The notes: generated by a model not told the origin, from the sequence alone. Shown: positions 1 through 5,536, numbered from the stretch's first letter. The stretch: 5,536 nt of DNA from Rickettsiales bacterium (GCA_023301245.1 JALZUV010000130.1:1-5536); one strand, 5' to 3'. Numbers and translations are program-made.

Positions 1-66
1 CGCGGCTATGAAAAGCTAGAAGAAAAACTCACACGTGTAGGCGCGAACATTAAACGAGTGGCTTAA
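1..66 (+). CDS. murA: UDP-N-acetylglucosamine 1-carboxyvinyltransferase, C-terminal end (partial)
   Basis: Only the last 21 codons and the TAA stop (64-66) are present; the gene runs off the left edge. The visible tail reads RGYEKLEEKLTRVGANIKRV followed by a final Ala, which matches the usual MurA ending (a Tyr-x-x-Leu-x-x-Lys-Leu helix, then Gly-Ala-x-Ile-x-Arg). MurA is a cytoplasmic enzyme that transfers enolpyruvate from PEP to UDP-GlcNAc, the first committed step of peptidoglycan precursor synthesis. No active-site residue lies in the visible part, so the call rests on the C-terminal signature plus position: murA commonly precedes hisG/hisD in Alphaproteobacteria. Its stop shares one base with the hisG start (TAATG), which suggests co-transcription and translational coupling. 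Confidence 0.78.
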   Translation, partial: RGYEKLEEKLTRVGANIKRVA

Positions 67-725
67 TGGCTAACCAAAAACTCATTCTCGCTATCCCCAA
101 GGGGCGGATATTAGAGCAGCTTTTGCCGGTGCTTGAACGTGCCGATATTGTGCCTGAGGCGAAGTTTTTTGATGCGAAAGACCGTAGCTTGCAATTTGCG
201 ACGAATAACCCTGAATTGGATGTGATTCGAGTGCGTAGTTTTGATGTGCCTAGCTTTGTGGCGTATGGCGGGGCGCAGCTTGGCGTTGCAGGCAGCGATG
301 TGCTGGCCGAGTTTGACTACCCCGATTTATACACGCCGCTTGATATGAACCTAGGCCATTGCCGCATGAGTGTGGCCATGCCTGAAGGTTTAGCCGAAAC
401 CGATAAGGCCGAAAGTTGGAGTCATGTTCGCGTCGCCACCAAATACCCGCGTATTACCCGTCAATTTTACGCCGAAAAAGGCGTGCAAGCCGAATGTATT
501 AAGCTGAATGGCGCAATGGAGCTCGCGCCAAGTTTGGGGCTTTGCAACCGTATTGTCGATTTGGTGGAAACGGGCAGCACGCTCAAAGCTAATGGGCTGG
601 TGGAGGTGAAGAAAATTCTCGATGTTTCAAGCCGTTTAATTGTGAACCGCCCTGCTTATAAAACTGATGGGCAGCGCGTGCGCGCCATTGTCGATAAATT
701 ATCCGAGGCGATAAGTAATGCCTAA
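66..725 (+). CDS. hisG: ATP phosphoribosyltransferase catalytic subunit, short form (HisG-S)
   Basis: Catalyses the first step of histidine biosynthesis, condensing ATP and PRPP to N1-(5-phosphoribosyl)-ATP in the cytoplasm. The 219 residues cover only the two catalytic lobes. Visible motifs are IPKGR (residues 10-14), GVAGSDVL (73-80), ATKYPRIT (124-131) and the PRPP-binding stretch ELAPSLGL (152-159) to DLVETGSTL (165-173). The protein stops after IVNRPAYK, where long-form enzymes continue into a roughly 75-residue ACT-like regulatory domain. Short HisG enzymes are known to work as a complex with HisZ, a histidyl-tRNA synthetase paralogue, which is not in this window. ATG at 66 overlaps the murA stop; a weak GAG (56-58) lies 7 bases upstream. 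The residue after GLC in the PRPP region is Asn161, where many homologues carry Asp. The 3' end overlaps hisD by 8 bases. Confidence 0.95.
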   Translation: MANQKLILAIPKGRILEQLLPVLERADIVPEAKFFDAKDRSLQFATNNPELDVIRVRSFDVPSFVAYGGAQLGVAGSDVLAEFDYPDLYTPLDMNLGHCRMSVAMPEGLAETDKAESWSHVRVATKYPRITRQFYAEKGVQAECIKLNGAMELAPSLGLCNRIVDLVETGSTLKANGLVEVKKILDVSSRLIVNRPAYKTDGQRVRAIVDKLSEAISNA

Positions 726-2022
726 ATGGTACCAGTCAGCCGATGAGGAGTTTATTGGCGATTTAGCGAGTTTTATCGCTGGCCGCGAAAGCGACTTTGC
801 ACCCGTTTCAAAAGCGGTGGCCGATATTTTAACCCAAGTGCGAATGCGCGGCGATGAGGCCGTGCTAGAATATACCGCTAAATGGGATGGGCTCGCGGTG
901 GATGATGTGAGCTTTTTACGAATTTCGCCTGATGAAATTGAAAAAGCTGTCACCGAATGCGATGCTGAATTGATGGAGGCTTTGCACACCGCTTCCCAGC
1001 GCATCGCCCGTTATCATGCTCGCCAAATGCCTGAAGATGCCATGTTTGATGATGGCGAGGGCAACCAGCTTGGTTGGCAGTTTAAACCGCTACAGTCAGT
1101 CGGCCTTTATGTGCCAGGGGGTAGGGCAGCTTATCCGAGTTCGGTGTTGATGACAGCCGTGCCCGCACGCACCGCTGGCGTGGAGCGTTTAGTGATGGTG
1201 GTTCCCGCCGCGCAAGGCGAGCTTAACCCGATTGTTTTGGCTGCCGCAAGTGTGGCAGGTGTCGATGAAATTTATAAAATTGGTGGCGCGCAAGCCGTTG
1301 CTGCACTGGCTTACGGCACGGAAACCATCGCGCCTGTGAATAAAATTGTCGGCCCCGGCAATGCTTATGTGGCTGAAGCAAAACGCCAATTATTTGGCAC
1401 GGTGGGCATTGATAGTGTTGCAGGGCCATCGGAAATTTGTGTGGTGGCTGACAGCGCCAATAACCCCCATTGGATTGCGGCGGATTTATTAAGCCAAGCC
1501 GAACATGGCGAGGAGTCGCAAGCGATTTTGATAGTCGAAAGCCAAGAGTTTGGCGAAGCAGTGTGCGACCAAGTGGAACAAATATTGCAAAGCCTTCCAC
1601 GAGCAGCAATTGCTCGTAAAAGCTGGGAGGAATATGGCGCGGTGATTATTGTAGATTCAATTGAAGATGAGGCGGTGAGTATTATTGATGCGATTGCGCC
1701 TGAACATCTGGAGCTCGCTATTGAAAACCCGCGCGAAATGGCCGCGCAGATCTCGCATGCGAGTGCGATATTTTTAGGGCGACACACGCCCGAAGCCTTT
1801 GGCGATTATGTCGCAGGGCCGAGCCATGTGTTGCCAACAGGGGGCACAGCACGGTTCTCATCAGGTTTATCAGTTTACGACTTTCTAAACCGCCATTCGT
1901 TGATTGAGGCAAGTGCCGATGGCATTCAAAAATCAGGCAAAGCGGGGCACTTACTTGCCGTTGCAGAAGGGCTGGATGCACATGCATTATCGCTCGCATG
2001 TAGGATAGATGCTGATGACTGA
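718..2022 (+). CDS. hisD: Histidinol dehydrogenase
   Basis: Zinc-dependent, NAD-linked enzyme that oxidises L-histidinol to L-histidine through histidinaldehyde, the last two steps of the pathway. The 434 residues are the usual family length. The NAD-domain hallmarks GLYVPGGRAAYPSS (129-142), KIGGAQAVAALAYGT (187-201) and IVGPGNAYV (210-218) are intact. By alignment from memory with the E. coli enzyme, the zinc ligands are Gln260 and His263 (SQAEHG), Asp363 (FGDY) and His422 (EGLDAHA), and the catalytic pair is Glu329-His330 (APEHLEL). All are present, so the enzyme should be active. ATG at 718 lies inside the end of hisG, with a good Shine-Dalgarno GAGG (705-708) 9 bases upstream, so it is probably both coupled to hisG and independently initiated. 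The stop at 2020-2022 lies inside the next gene. Confidence 0.97.
   Translation: MPKWYQSADEEFIGDLASFIAGRESDFAPVSKAVADILTQVRMRGDEAVLEYTAKWDGLAVDDVSFLRISPDEIEKAVTECDAELMEALHTASQRIARYHARQMPEDAMFDDGEGNQLGWQFKPLQSVGLYVPGGRAAYPSSVLMTAVPARTAGVERLVMVVPAAQGELNPIVLAAASVAGVDEIYKIGGAQAVAALAYGTETIAPVNKIVGPGNAYVAEAKRQLFGTVGIDSVAGPSEICVVADSANNPHWIAADLLSQAEHGEESQAILIVESQEFGEAVCDQVEQILQSLPRAAIARKSWEEYGAVIIVDSIEDEAVSIIDAIAPEHLELAIENPREMAAQISHASAIFLGRHTPEAFGDYVAGPSHVLPTGGTARFSSGLSVYDFLNRHSLIEASADGIQKSGKAGHLLAVAEGLDAHALSLACRIDADD
2002..2005 (+). promoter_or_regulatory. Shine-Dalgarno AGGA for the UPF0262 gene
   Basis: AGGA inside the hisD 3' end lies 3 bases before ATG 2009 and 9 bases before ATG 2015. The longer spacing is closer to functional norms, so this site argues for the downstream start. 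Confidence 0.5.
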
Positions 2023-2485
2023 ATCCATTTCAAATATCACGCTCGACGAGCAGACGATTCGTTATCGTAACCCCGAAATTAAGCATGAACGCGAGATGGC
2101 GATAACCGACTTGCTGCATAAAAACAGCTTTAAGCCGCATAAATTAGCAGGCCAAGGCCCCTATGAATTGCACCTATCGGCGGTTGACCAAAGGTTGTTT
2201 ATTAGTGTGGAAGCGCAAGCGGGTGCCAAAGATTCGCAAACGATAATTCTTTCCATGCGTGGGTTTCGTAAGCTCATTAAAGATTATTTTATGATGTGGG
2301 AGGCCTATAGCGCAGGCATTAGCACTCATACGCCAGAGAAGCTGCAAGCGCTTGATATGGGGCGTAGAGCCGTGCATGATGAAGGCGCAGATATGCTGGT
2401 AAATAACCTGAAACAAGAGGTCGAATTAGATGCAAATACGGCGCGGCGCATCTTTACGTTAATCTGCATTTTGCACCTAAACTAA
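2009..2485 (+). CDS. UPF0262 family conserved protein of unknown function
   Basis: A soluble protein of 158 residues with no signal peptide or membrane segment. It matches the UPF0262 family by overall pattern: an N-terminal NPEIKHEREMAITDLL segment (21-36), then YELHLSAVDQRLFISV (52-67), a central LSMRGFRKLIKDYFMMWEAY (81-100), DMGRRAVHDEGADML (116-130) and the C-terminal RRIFTLICILH (146-156). The family is found mainly in Alphaproteobacteria, almost always just after hisD, and has no established biochemical role; I do not assign one. Two in-frame starts compete. ATG 2009 is only 3 bases from the AGGA at 2002-2005, whereas ATG 2015 is 9 bases from it and gives a 156-residue product starting MTESIS. 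I favour 2015 on spacing; the family similarity begins after both. The 5' end overlaps hisD, so it belongs to the his transcription unit. Confidence 0.88.
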   Translation: MLMTESISNITLDEQTIRYRNPEIKHEREMAITDLLHKNSFKPHKLAGQGPYELHLSAVDQRLFISVEAQAGAKDSQTIILSMRGFRKLIKDYFMMWEAYSAGISTHTPEKLQALDMGRRAVHDEGADMLVNNLKQEVELDANTARRIFTLICILHLN

Positions 2486-2499
2486 AATACACTGGCAAA

Positions 2500-2516
2500 A
2501 GCGCATCAGATGCGCT
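2500..2516 (+). repeat. 17-base palindrome (8-base arms around a single A)
   Basis: AGCGCATC-A-GATGCGCT is a perfect inverted repeat in the 66-base gap between the UPF0262 stop and infA. As RNA it would fold into a hairpin of about 6-7 pairs with a 3-5 base loop. On the + strand it is followed by AATAACCC, not a T-tract, so it is a poor intrinsic terminator for the his run. On the - strand it is followed by four T, but no gene converges from the right. It could be a weak terminator or mRNA-stabilising hairpin at the end of the his unit, or a protein-binding operator upstream of infA. The sequence does not decide between these. Confidence 0.6.
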
Positions 2517-2551
2517 AATAACCCTCTAACTTAACAATTAATGGACGATTT

Positions 2552-2770
2552 ATGGCTAAAGAAGAATTACTCGAATTTGAAGGAACAGTAGAAGAAGTGC
2601 TGCCTAATACAATGTTCAAGGTGATTCTCGAAAATGGTCATGAAGTGTTGGCGCATAGCTCAGGCAAAATGCGTAAAAACCGTATTCGCGTACTCGCAGG
2701 CGATAAAGTAACGGTTGAAATGACGCCTTATGATCTTTCAAAGGGTCGCATTACCTTCCGTCATAAGTAA
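2552..2770 (+). CDS. infA: Translation initiation factor IF-1
   Basis: A 72-residue single OB-fold (S1-like) protein that binds the ribosomal A site of the 30S subunit and helps IF-2 and IF-3 in start-site selection. It is exactly the family length. The sequence is canonical throughout: MAKEELLEFEGTVEEVLPN (1-19), FKVILENGHEVLAHSSGKMR (22-41), then KNRIRVLAGDKVTVEMTPYD (42-61) and KGRITFRHK to the end. The start is fixed by the conserved MAKE opening; a GGA at 2543-2545 gives a modest ribosome site 6 bases upstream. It is separated from the his run by 66 bases with a palindrome and probably has its own promoter, though I see no convincing -35/-10 pair. maf follows after 5 bases and probably shares its transcript. 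Confidence 0.98.
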   Translation: MAKEELLEFEGTVEEVLPNTMFKVILENGHEVLAHSSGKMRKNRIRVLAGDKVTVEMTPYDLSKGRITFRHK

Positions 2771-2775
2771 GCACG

Positions 2776-3309
2776 ATGCTAATATTAGCATCCGCATCTC
2801 CACGCCGATTAGAATTACTGAAACAAGTTAGCATTACGCCTGATGAAGTGATTCCTGCTGAGATTGATGAAACTCCCCGTAAAGCAGAAGTGCCAAACGA
2901 TTATGTCGCCCGCATGGCTCGCGAAAAGTTTGAAGCGGTAAAGCGCGATAATGCTGTTGTACTGGCAGCCGATACGGTGGTGGCTTGTGGCCGGCGTATT
3001 TTGGGGAAACCAGAAAATGAAGCCCAAGCACGCGAGTTTTTGCAATTGCTATCGGGCAGGCGGCATCGGGTTTATACTGCGGTTTGTGTGAATGGGCGCG
3101 TAAAAACGGTGATGACTCAAGTAAAGTTCAAACGCTTAACCCCCGCCGATATTGACGGCTATATTGCCAGTAACGAATGGCAGGGCAAAGCAGGCGGATA
3201 CGCCATCCAAGGCCTCGGCGCGGCTTTTGTGCCATGGATAAATGGTAGCTACAGTAATGTGGTCGGATTGCCGCTAACCGAAACACTTGCGCTCTTAGCA
3301 AGTTCTTAA
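2776..3309 (+). CDS. maf: Maf family nucleoside triphosphate pyrophosphatase, probably dTTP/UTP type
   Basis: A 177-residue cytoplasmic house-cleaning enzyme that hydrolyses non-canonical or excess nucleoside triphosphates to monophosphate and pyrophosphate. Motifs visible are LASASPRR (4-11), MAREK (47-51), the catalytic AADTVV with Asp66, LGKP (76-79), LSGRRHRVYTAV (92-103), KAGGYAIQGLG (138-148) and GSYSNVVGLPL (157-167). All core residues expected for the family are present. The AIQGLG stretch resembles the YhdE (dTTP/UTP) branch rather than the YceF (7-methyl-GTP) branch; substrate choice is inference. The start is fixed by the LILASASPRR opening. No Shine-Dalgarno is evident in the 5 bases after the infA stop, so translation is probably coupled to infA. 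The length is slightly below the common 190-200 because the C-terminus ends soon after the ETLALLA helix. Confidence 0.94.
   Translation: MLILASASPRRLELLKQVSITPDEVIPAEIDETPRKAEVPNDYVARMAREKFEAVKRDNAVVLAADTVVACGRRILGKPENEAQAREFLQLLSGRRHRVYTAVCVNGRVKTVMTQVKFKRLTPADIDGYIASNEWQGKAGGYAIQGLGAAFVPWINGSYSNVVGLPLTETLALLASS
3285..3303 (+). terminator. Weak hairpin at the maf 3' end, possible terminator
   Basis: ACTTGC (3285-3290) and GCAAGT (3298-3303) form a 6-base stem with a 7-base loop, overlapping the last codons of maf, followed by TTCTTAAC. The stem is short and the T-tract is interrupted by a C, so this is at best a weak intrinsic terminator between maf and the kinase gene. Confidence 0.25.
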
Positions 3310-3367
3310 CGCATCATTGTTATGCTAACTTCCTAGACATCAACATTAAAGCACTTATCATACCTCT

Positions 3368-4762
3368 ATGAGCCGCCCAACTATATCTATTAAAACGCTG
3401 CTGCGCACACTGGTTATCTTGTCGATACCGGTGCTGGTGGTACTGTTGGTGCTATTGCTGAATGACGAAATTGGCCTAGTGCATTTTTTGTTAGGCTATG
3501 GGTTTGTATTGTTATTTTCGGCCATCATGCTGCAGCCTGTGTTGAGCAATTTGGCCGCACTAACCGACTATGTGCTAGACCTAAGCCAAGATAAAAAAAC
3601 CAAAGCGCCTGACCTTGGTGTGCTTAATATCGCCAGCGACTTATCAAGCGCTCTTGTACAGTTGCAGCGCAACTGGCAGGAAAAGAAACATCAGATGGAA
3701 TCGATTATTACCGAGCGTGAAATTCTGGTCGATACCTTGCCTGACATGCTGATTATGACCGATGAAGATTTGGGCATTGTGCGTACTAACCGTTCTGCCC
3801 GCCTAATGTTTGGGCAGAATTTAGCGGGTAAACATCTGCAAGATATTTTTGAAAGTGATGTGCTAATTAATGCAGTCATTACCGTGATAGAAAGCTTAAA
3901 AGGCCGCGAGGTTGATTTCCATATTACCGAGCCTGAATTGCGCGATATTCATGCGATTATTGAACGTTTCCCCATTGCCTCTAAAGGCGGGATGGCCGTG
4001 ATTATTACGCTAAACGATGTTACCCAGCTTAAGCGTGTGCAAAAAATGCGTGCTGACTTTGTGGCTAATGCCAGCCATGAAATTCGCACACCATTAACCT
4101 CAATTGCGGGTTTGGTGGAGCTGCTGCAAGGCCCTGCGAAAGACGATAAGGAGGCGCATCCTAAATTCCTCGCTATGATGGCCGAACAAGCCGAGCGCAT
4201 GAAAAACCTAATTAGCGATTTGTTGAGCCTATCGAAAATTGAGATGAACGCGCATAGTGTGCCAACGGGGGTGGTTGATATTCAACGTGTGGTGAAGCAC
4301 GAAAAAGACCATTTTGAATGGGCGGCAAAACAGAAAGATATTACCATTAATATTGAGGCTGCCGATAATTTATCTAAAGTGCGCGGCGAAGAAAATGAGC
4401 TAAAACAAGTGATGCATAACCTCATTGGTAACGCCATTAAATATGGCAACCAAGGTAGCGATGTATTGGTGACGGCGCGGGTTACATCTGACCTGCCGCG
4501 CGACCCGAATTTTGTAAAAACCAAGCGCGCCATGCAAATTACTGTGCGCGATGAAGGCGAGGGGATTGCGAAAGAGCATCTGCCGCGTCTAACCGAACGT
4601 TTCTATCGCGTCGATAGTGCGCGCACTCGCAAAGTAGGCGGCACTGGCCTCGGCCTTGCCATCGTAAAGCATATTTTGCAACGCCATCGCGGTGTGATGA
4701 AGGTTGAGAGCGTAGTAGGCGAAGGCAGCAGCTTCCACGTTTACCTGCCGTTAAGTGAATAA
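3368..4762 (+). CDS. phoR: PhoR-type membrane sensor histidine kinase
   Basis: A 464-residue inner-membrane histidine kinase. Order: two hydrophobic helices (about 13-31 and 36-54) joined by only a few residues, so there is no real periplasmic sensor; a HAMP-like linker (about 55-110) starting LQPVLSNLAALTDYVLDLSQ; a PAS domain (about 113-220) with LVDTLPDMLIMTDED; then the kinase core. The H-box is NASHEIRTPLTSIAG (234-248) with phospho-acceptor His237. The N-box is NLIGNAIKYG (351-360), the G1 box DEGEGI (395-400), then ERFYRVDSARTRKVGGTGLG (410-429) and AIVKHILQRHRG (431-442). This last run is the most PhoR-like part of the protein. PhoR kinases phosphorylate PhoB under phosphate limitation and act with PhoU and the Pst transporter. 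None of those genes adjoins it here, so the phosphate assignment is by sequence type only. The start follows 58 non-coding bases without a clear ribosome site. Another PhoR-like kinase with a different input remains possible. Confidence 0.82.
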   Translation: MSRPTISIKTLLRTLVILSIPVLVVLLVLLLNDEIGLVHFLLGYGFVLLFSAIMLQPVLSNLAALTDYVLDLSQDKKTKAPDLGVLNIASDLSSALVQLQRNWQEKKHQMESIITEREILVDTLPDMLIMTDEDLGIVRTNRSARLMFGQNLAGKHLQDIFESDVLINAVITVIESLKGREVDFHITEPELRDIHAIIERFPIASKGGMAVIITLNDVTQLKRVQKMRADFVANASHEIRTPLTSIAGLVELLQGPAKDDKEAHPKFLAMMAEQAERMKNLISDLLSLSKIEMNAHSVPTGVVDIQRVVKHEKDHFEWAAKQKDITINIEAADNLSKVRGEENELKQVMHNLIGNAIKYGNQGSDVLVTARVTSDLPRDPNFVKTKRAMQITVRDEGEGIAKEHLPRLTERFYRVDSARTRKVGGTGLGLAIVKHILQRHRGVMKVESVVGEGSSFHVYLPLSE

Positions 4763-4773
4763 ATCCCCCCTAT

Positions 4774-4788
4774 TTTAATGGCATTAAA
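4774..4788 (+). repeat. AT-rich inverted repeat after the kinase gene
   Basis: TTTAATG-G-CATTAAA is a perfect 7-base inverted repeat around one G, 11 bases past the kinase stop. It is too AT-rich and lacks the T-tract needed for a good terminator; a transcription-factor site is an alternative. The pattern is visible, but a function is not shown. Confidence 0.4.
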
Positions 4789-4873
4789 TTGTCATAAGAA
4801 TCATTTTTGAAGCTGTGTTCGCGAAAGCTGACGATTTATTTCCATCTAAGGCTTGCCTAATCCTTGATTGACT

Positions 4874-4899
4874 TTTCAGCAAAAAATGCCACTTTCAGC
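4874..4899 (+). repeat. Direct repeat TTTCAGC ahead of the antiporter gene
   Basis: TTTCAGC occurs at 4874-4880 and 4893-4899, 19 bases apart, within the longer similar blocks ACTTTTCAGC (4871) and ACTTTCAGC (4891). A third copy at 4938-4944 falls inside the antiporter coding sequence. Spacing near two helical turns would suit a dimeric or tandem DNA-binding protein, but chance is not excluded. Confidence 0.4.
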
Positions 4900-4924
4900 G
4901 CCTCATTAACAGCCTGAGTCTTTC

Positions 4925-5536
4925 ATGCTTCTTTCCGTTTCAGCTTTATTGCTAATTTGCCTAGTTTGTTTATTTGTTTCATGGCGTTATACGTTCCCTG
5001 CTATTGTAATGTATGCCATTGCTGGCATTTTGCTGGGCGAGGTGTTTGGTATCCTTAACCCGCAAGAAACGCTGGGGACCTATTATTTTGGCCTGATTGC
5101 GCTTTGTGTGGCGATTATTCTCTTCGAAGGTGGTTTGCATTTAAGCTTTAAAGGTTTGCGTGAAAGTCGGGGCGGTACCTTGCGAATGTTATTGGTTTCG
5201 ACACCCATAAACTTTGGTCTTAATATTTTGATGGCTCATTATGTTGGTGGGTTTTCGCTGGGGCTATCTTGTGTGTTAGCGGGTTTATTTACAATTACAG
5301 GCCCTACTGTAGTCATGCCGCTATTGCAGCAAAATAAAGTAAAACCCAAAGTAGGCTCGATGCTGAAATGGGAAGCGATTGTGAATGACCCTGTAGGGGC
5401 TTTATTGGCTGTATTTGCCTATGAATATTTGGTTTATTCTAGCGCTGCTGGTGCCGCCGATACGGTGATTGCCAGTATCGAGTTTTTGGTAATTGTGGTA
5501 GGTATTGCGGCGTTGAGTGTTGGTGCAGCTTATTTG
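4925..5536 (+). CDS. CPA1-type sodium/proton antiporter, N-terminal part (partial)
   Basis: The first 204 codons are open to the right edge; the C-terminus is missing. The protein is strongly hydrophobic, with probable membrane helices near residues 1-19, 24-44, 54-74, 86-108, 113-134, 150-172 and 182-203. Features of cation:proton antiporters of the CPA1 (NhaP-like) group are YAIAGILLGEVFGIL (30-44), CVAIILFEGGLHL (61-73), TITGPTVVMPLL (123-134) and WEAIVNDPVGALLAV (149-163). In that last motif Asp155 corresponds to the conserved Asp used for ion binding in the family. Such proteins exchange Na+ or K+ for protons across the inner membrane for pH and salt homeostasis; the actual ion cannot be told from this part. 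The start is supported by an in-frame TAA at 4907-4909, making ATG 4925 the first candidate, but no clear Shine-Dalgarno precedes it. A C-terminal TrkA or other regulatory domain may lie beyond the window. Confidence 0.88.
   Translation, partial: MLLSVSALLLICLVCLFVSWRYTFPAIVMYAIAGILLGEVFGILNPQETLGTYYFGLIALCVAIILFEGGLHLSFKGLRESRGGTLRMLLVSTPINFGLNILMAHYVGGFSLGLSCVLAGLFTITGPTVVMPLLQQNKVKPKVGSMLKWEAIVNDPVGALLAVFAYEYLVYSSAAGAADTVIASIEFLVIVVGIAALSVGAAYL

Larger units (their letters stand above)
4763..4924 (+). other. Intergenic region between the phoR-like gene and the antiporter gene
   Basis: This 162-base AT-rich gap is the longest non-coding stretch in the window. It holds a C6 run just after the kinase stop (4765-4770), an AT-rich inverted repeat (4774-4788), an 8-base palindrome TTCGCGAA (4818-4825), a good -35-like TTGACT (4868-4873) and a repeated TTTCAGC heptamer (4874-4880, 4893-4899). 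Two GANTC sites occur (4798-4802, 4916-4920), the target of the CcrM methylase in many Alphaproteobacteria. No strong intrinsic terminator and no complete -35/-10 pair could be assigned, though the antiporter promoter most likely lies here. Confidence 0.5.

Noticed and set aside
699..1999. Several open frames on the - strand across hisD (66 to 140 codons)
   Set aside because: They lie opposite a fully conserved hisD, overlap each other in different frames, and their translations show no recognisable domain; they are shadows of the coding strand.
2493..2521. Promoter for infA with TGGCAA and TAATAA at 17-base spacing
   Set aside because: Each hexamer matches the consensus at only about three of six positions and the pair spans the palindrome; too weak to list as a feature.
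2174..3045. Open frames on the - strand across the UPF0262 gene and maf
   Set aside because: They are antisense to conserved protein-coding sequence, with no ribosome site or family similarity.
3691..4533. Open frames on the - strand across the histidine kinase (62-83 codons)
   Set aside because: They are antisense to conserved PAS and kinase motifs, Ser/Ile-rich from complementing the codon pattern, and have no supporting context.
4789..4806. Possible Pho box (TTGTCAT then a 4-base spacer) after the phoR-like gene
   Set aside because: The first half-site fits CTGTCAT well, but the second half (ATCATTT) matches at only about two of seven positions, so the tandem needed for PhoB binding is missing.
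4868..4896. Promoter with -35 TTGACT ahead of the antiporter
   Set aside because: The -35-like hexamer is good, but no acceptable -10 hexamer occurs at 16-18 bases downstream (CACTTT, ACTTTC and CTTTCA are all poor).
4763..4924. Small RNA, tRNA or short gene in the longest gap
   Set aside because: There is no cloverleaf, no stable long hairpin with a T-tract and no short open frame with a ribosome site; only small repeats are visible.
1..5536. Mobile element, phage, defence or CRISPR system
   Set aside because: All genes are collinear core genes; no transposase, integrase, terminal inverted repeats, target duplications or spaced repeats are seen.

Overview
The window is a stretch of bacterial chromosome with every supported gene on the + strand and very little non-coding DNA. 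The order murA (3' end) - hisG - hisD - UPF0262 family gene - infA - maf is a housekeeping neighbourhood typical of Alphaproteobacteria. The UPF0262 family is itself largely alphaproteobacterial. The short-form HisG and its place between murA and hisD recall Rhodospirillales-like or deeper-branching lineages rather than rhizobia. The moderate base composition fits no high-GC member. I would not name a genus from this window.

Region 1 (1-2485) is one tightly coupled run. The stop of murA overlaps the hisG start (TAATG), hisG overlaps hisD by 8 bases, and hisD overlaps the UPF0262 gene. It joins the end of peptidoglycan-precursor synthesis (MurA) to the first (HisG) and last (HisD) steps of histidine biosynthesis and a conserved protein of unknown function. 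HisG lacks the C-terminal regulatory domain, so a HisZ subunit is expected elsewhere in the genome.

Region 2 (2486-3309) starts with a 66-base gap that holds a near-perfect 17-base palindrome. It continues with infA (translation initiation factor IF-1) and, 5 bases later, maf (house-cleaning nucleotide pyrophosphatase).

Region 3 (3310-4762) is a 58-base gap and a PhoR-type sensor histidine kinase with two membrane segments, a HAMP-like linker, a PAS domain and an intact kinase core. No response regulator or phosphate-transport gene adjoins it in the window.

Region 4 (4763-5536) is a 162-base gap with small repeats, then the N-terminal 204 codons of a CPA1-type sodium/proton antiporter cut by the window edge.

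I found no mobile element, CRISPR array, tRNA, rRNA or clear new system. Most of the window is conserved core genome. The items worth a second look are the UPF0262 gene, the palindrome at the UPF0262/infA junction, the isolated PhoR-like kinase and the repeats ahead of the antiporter.
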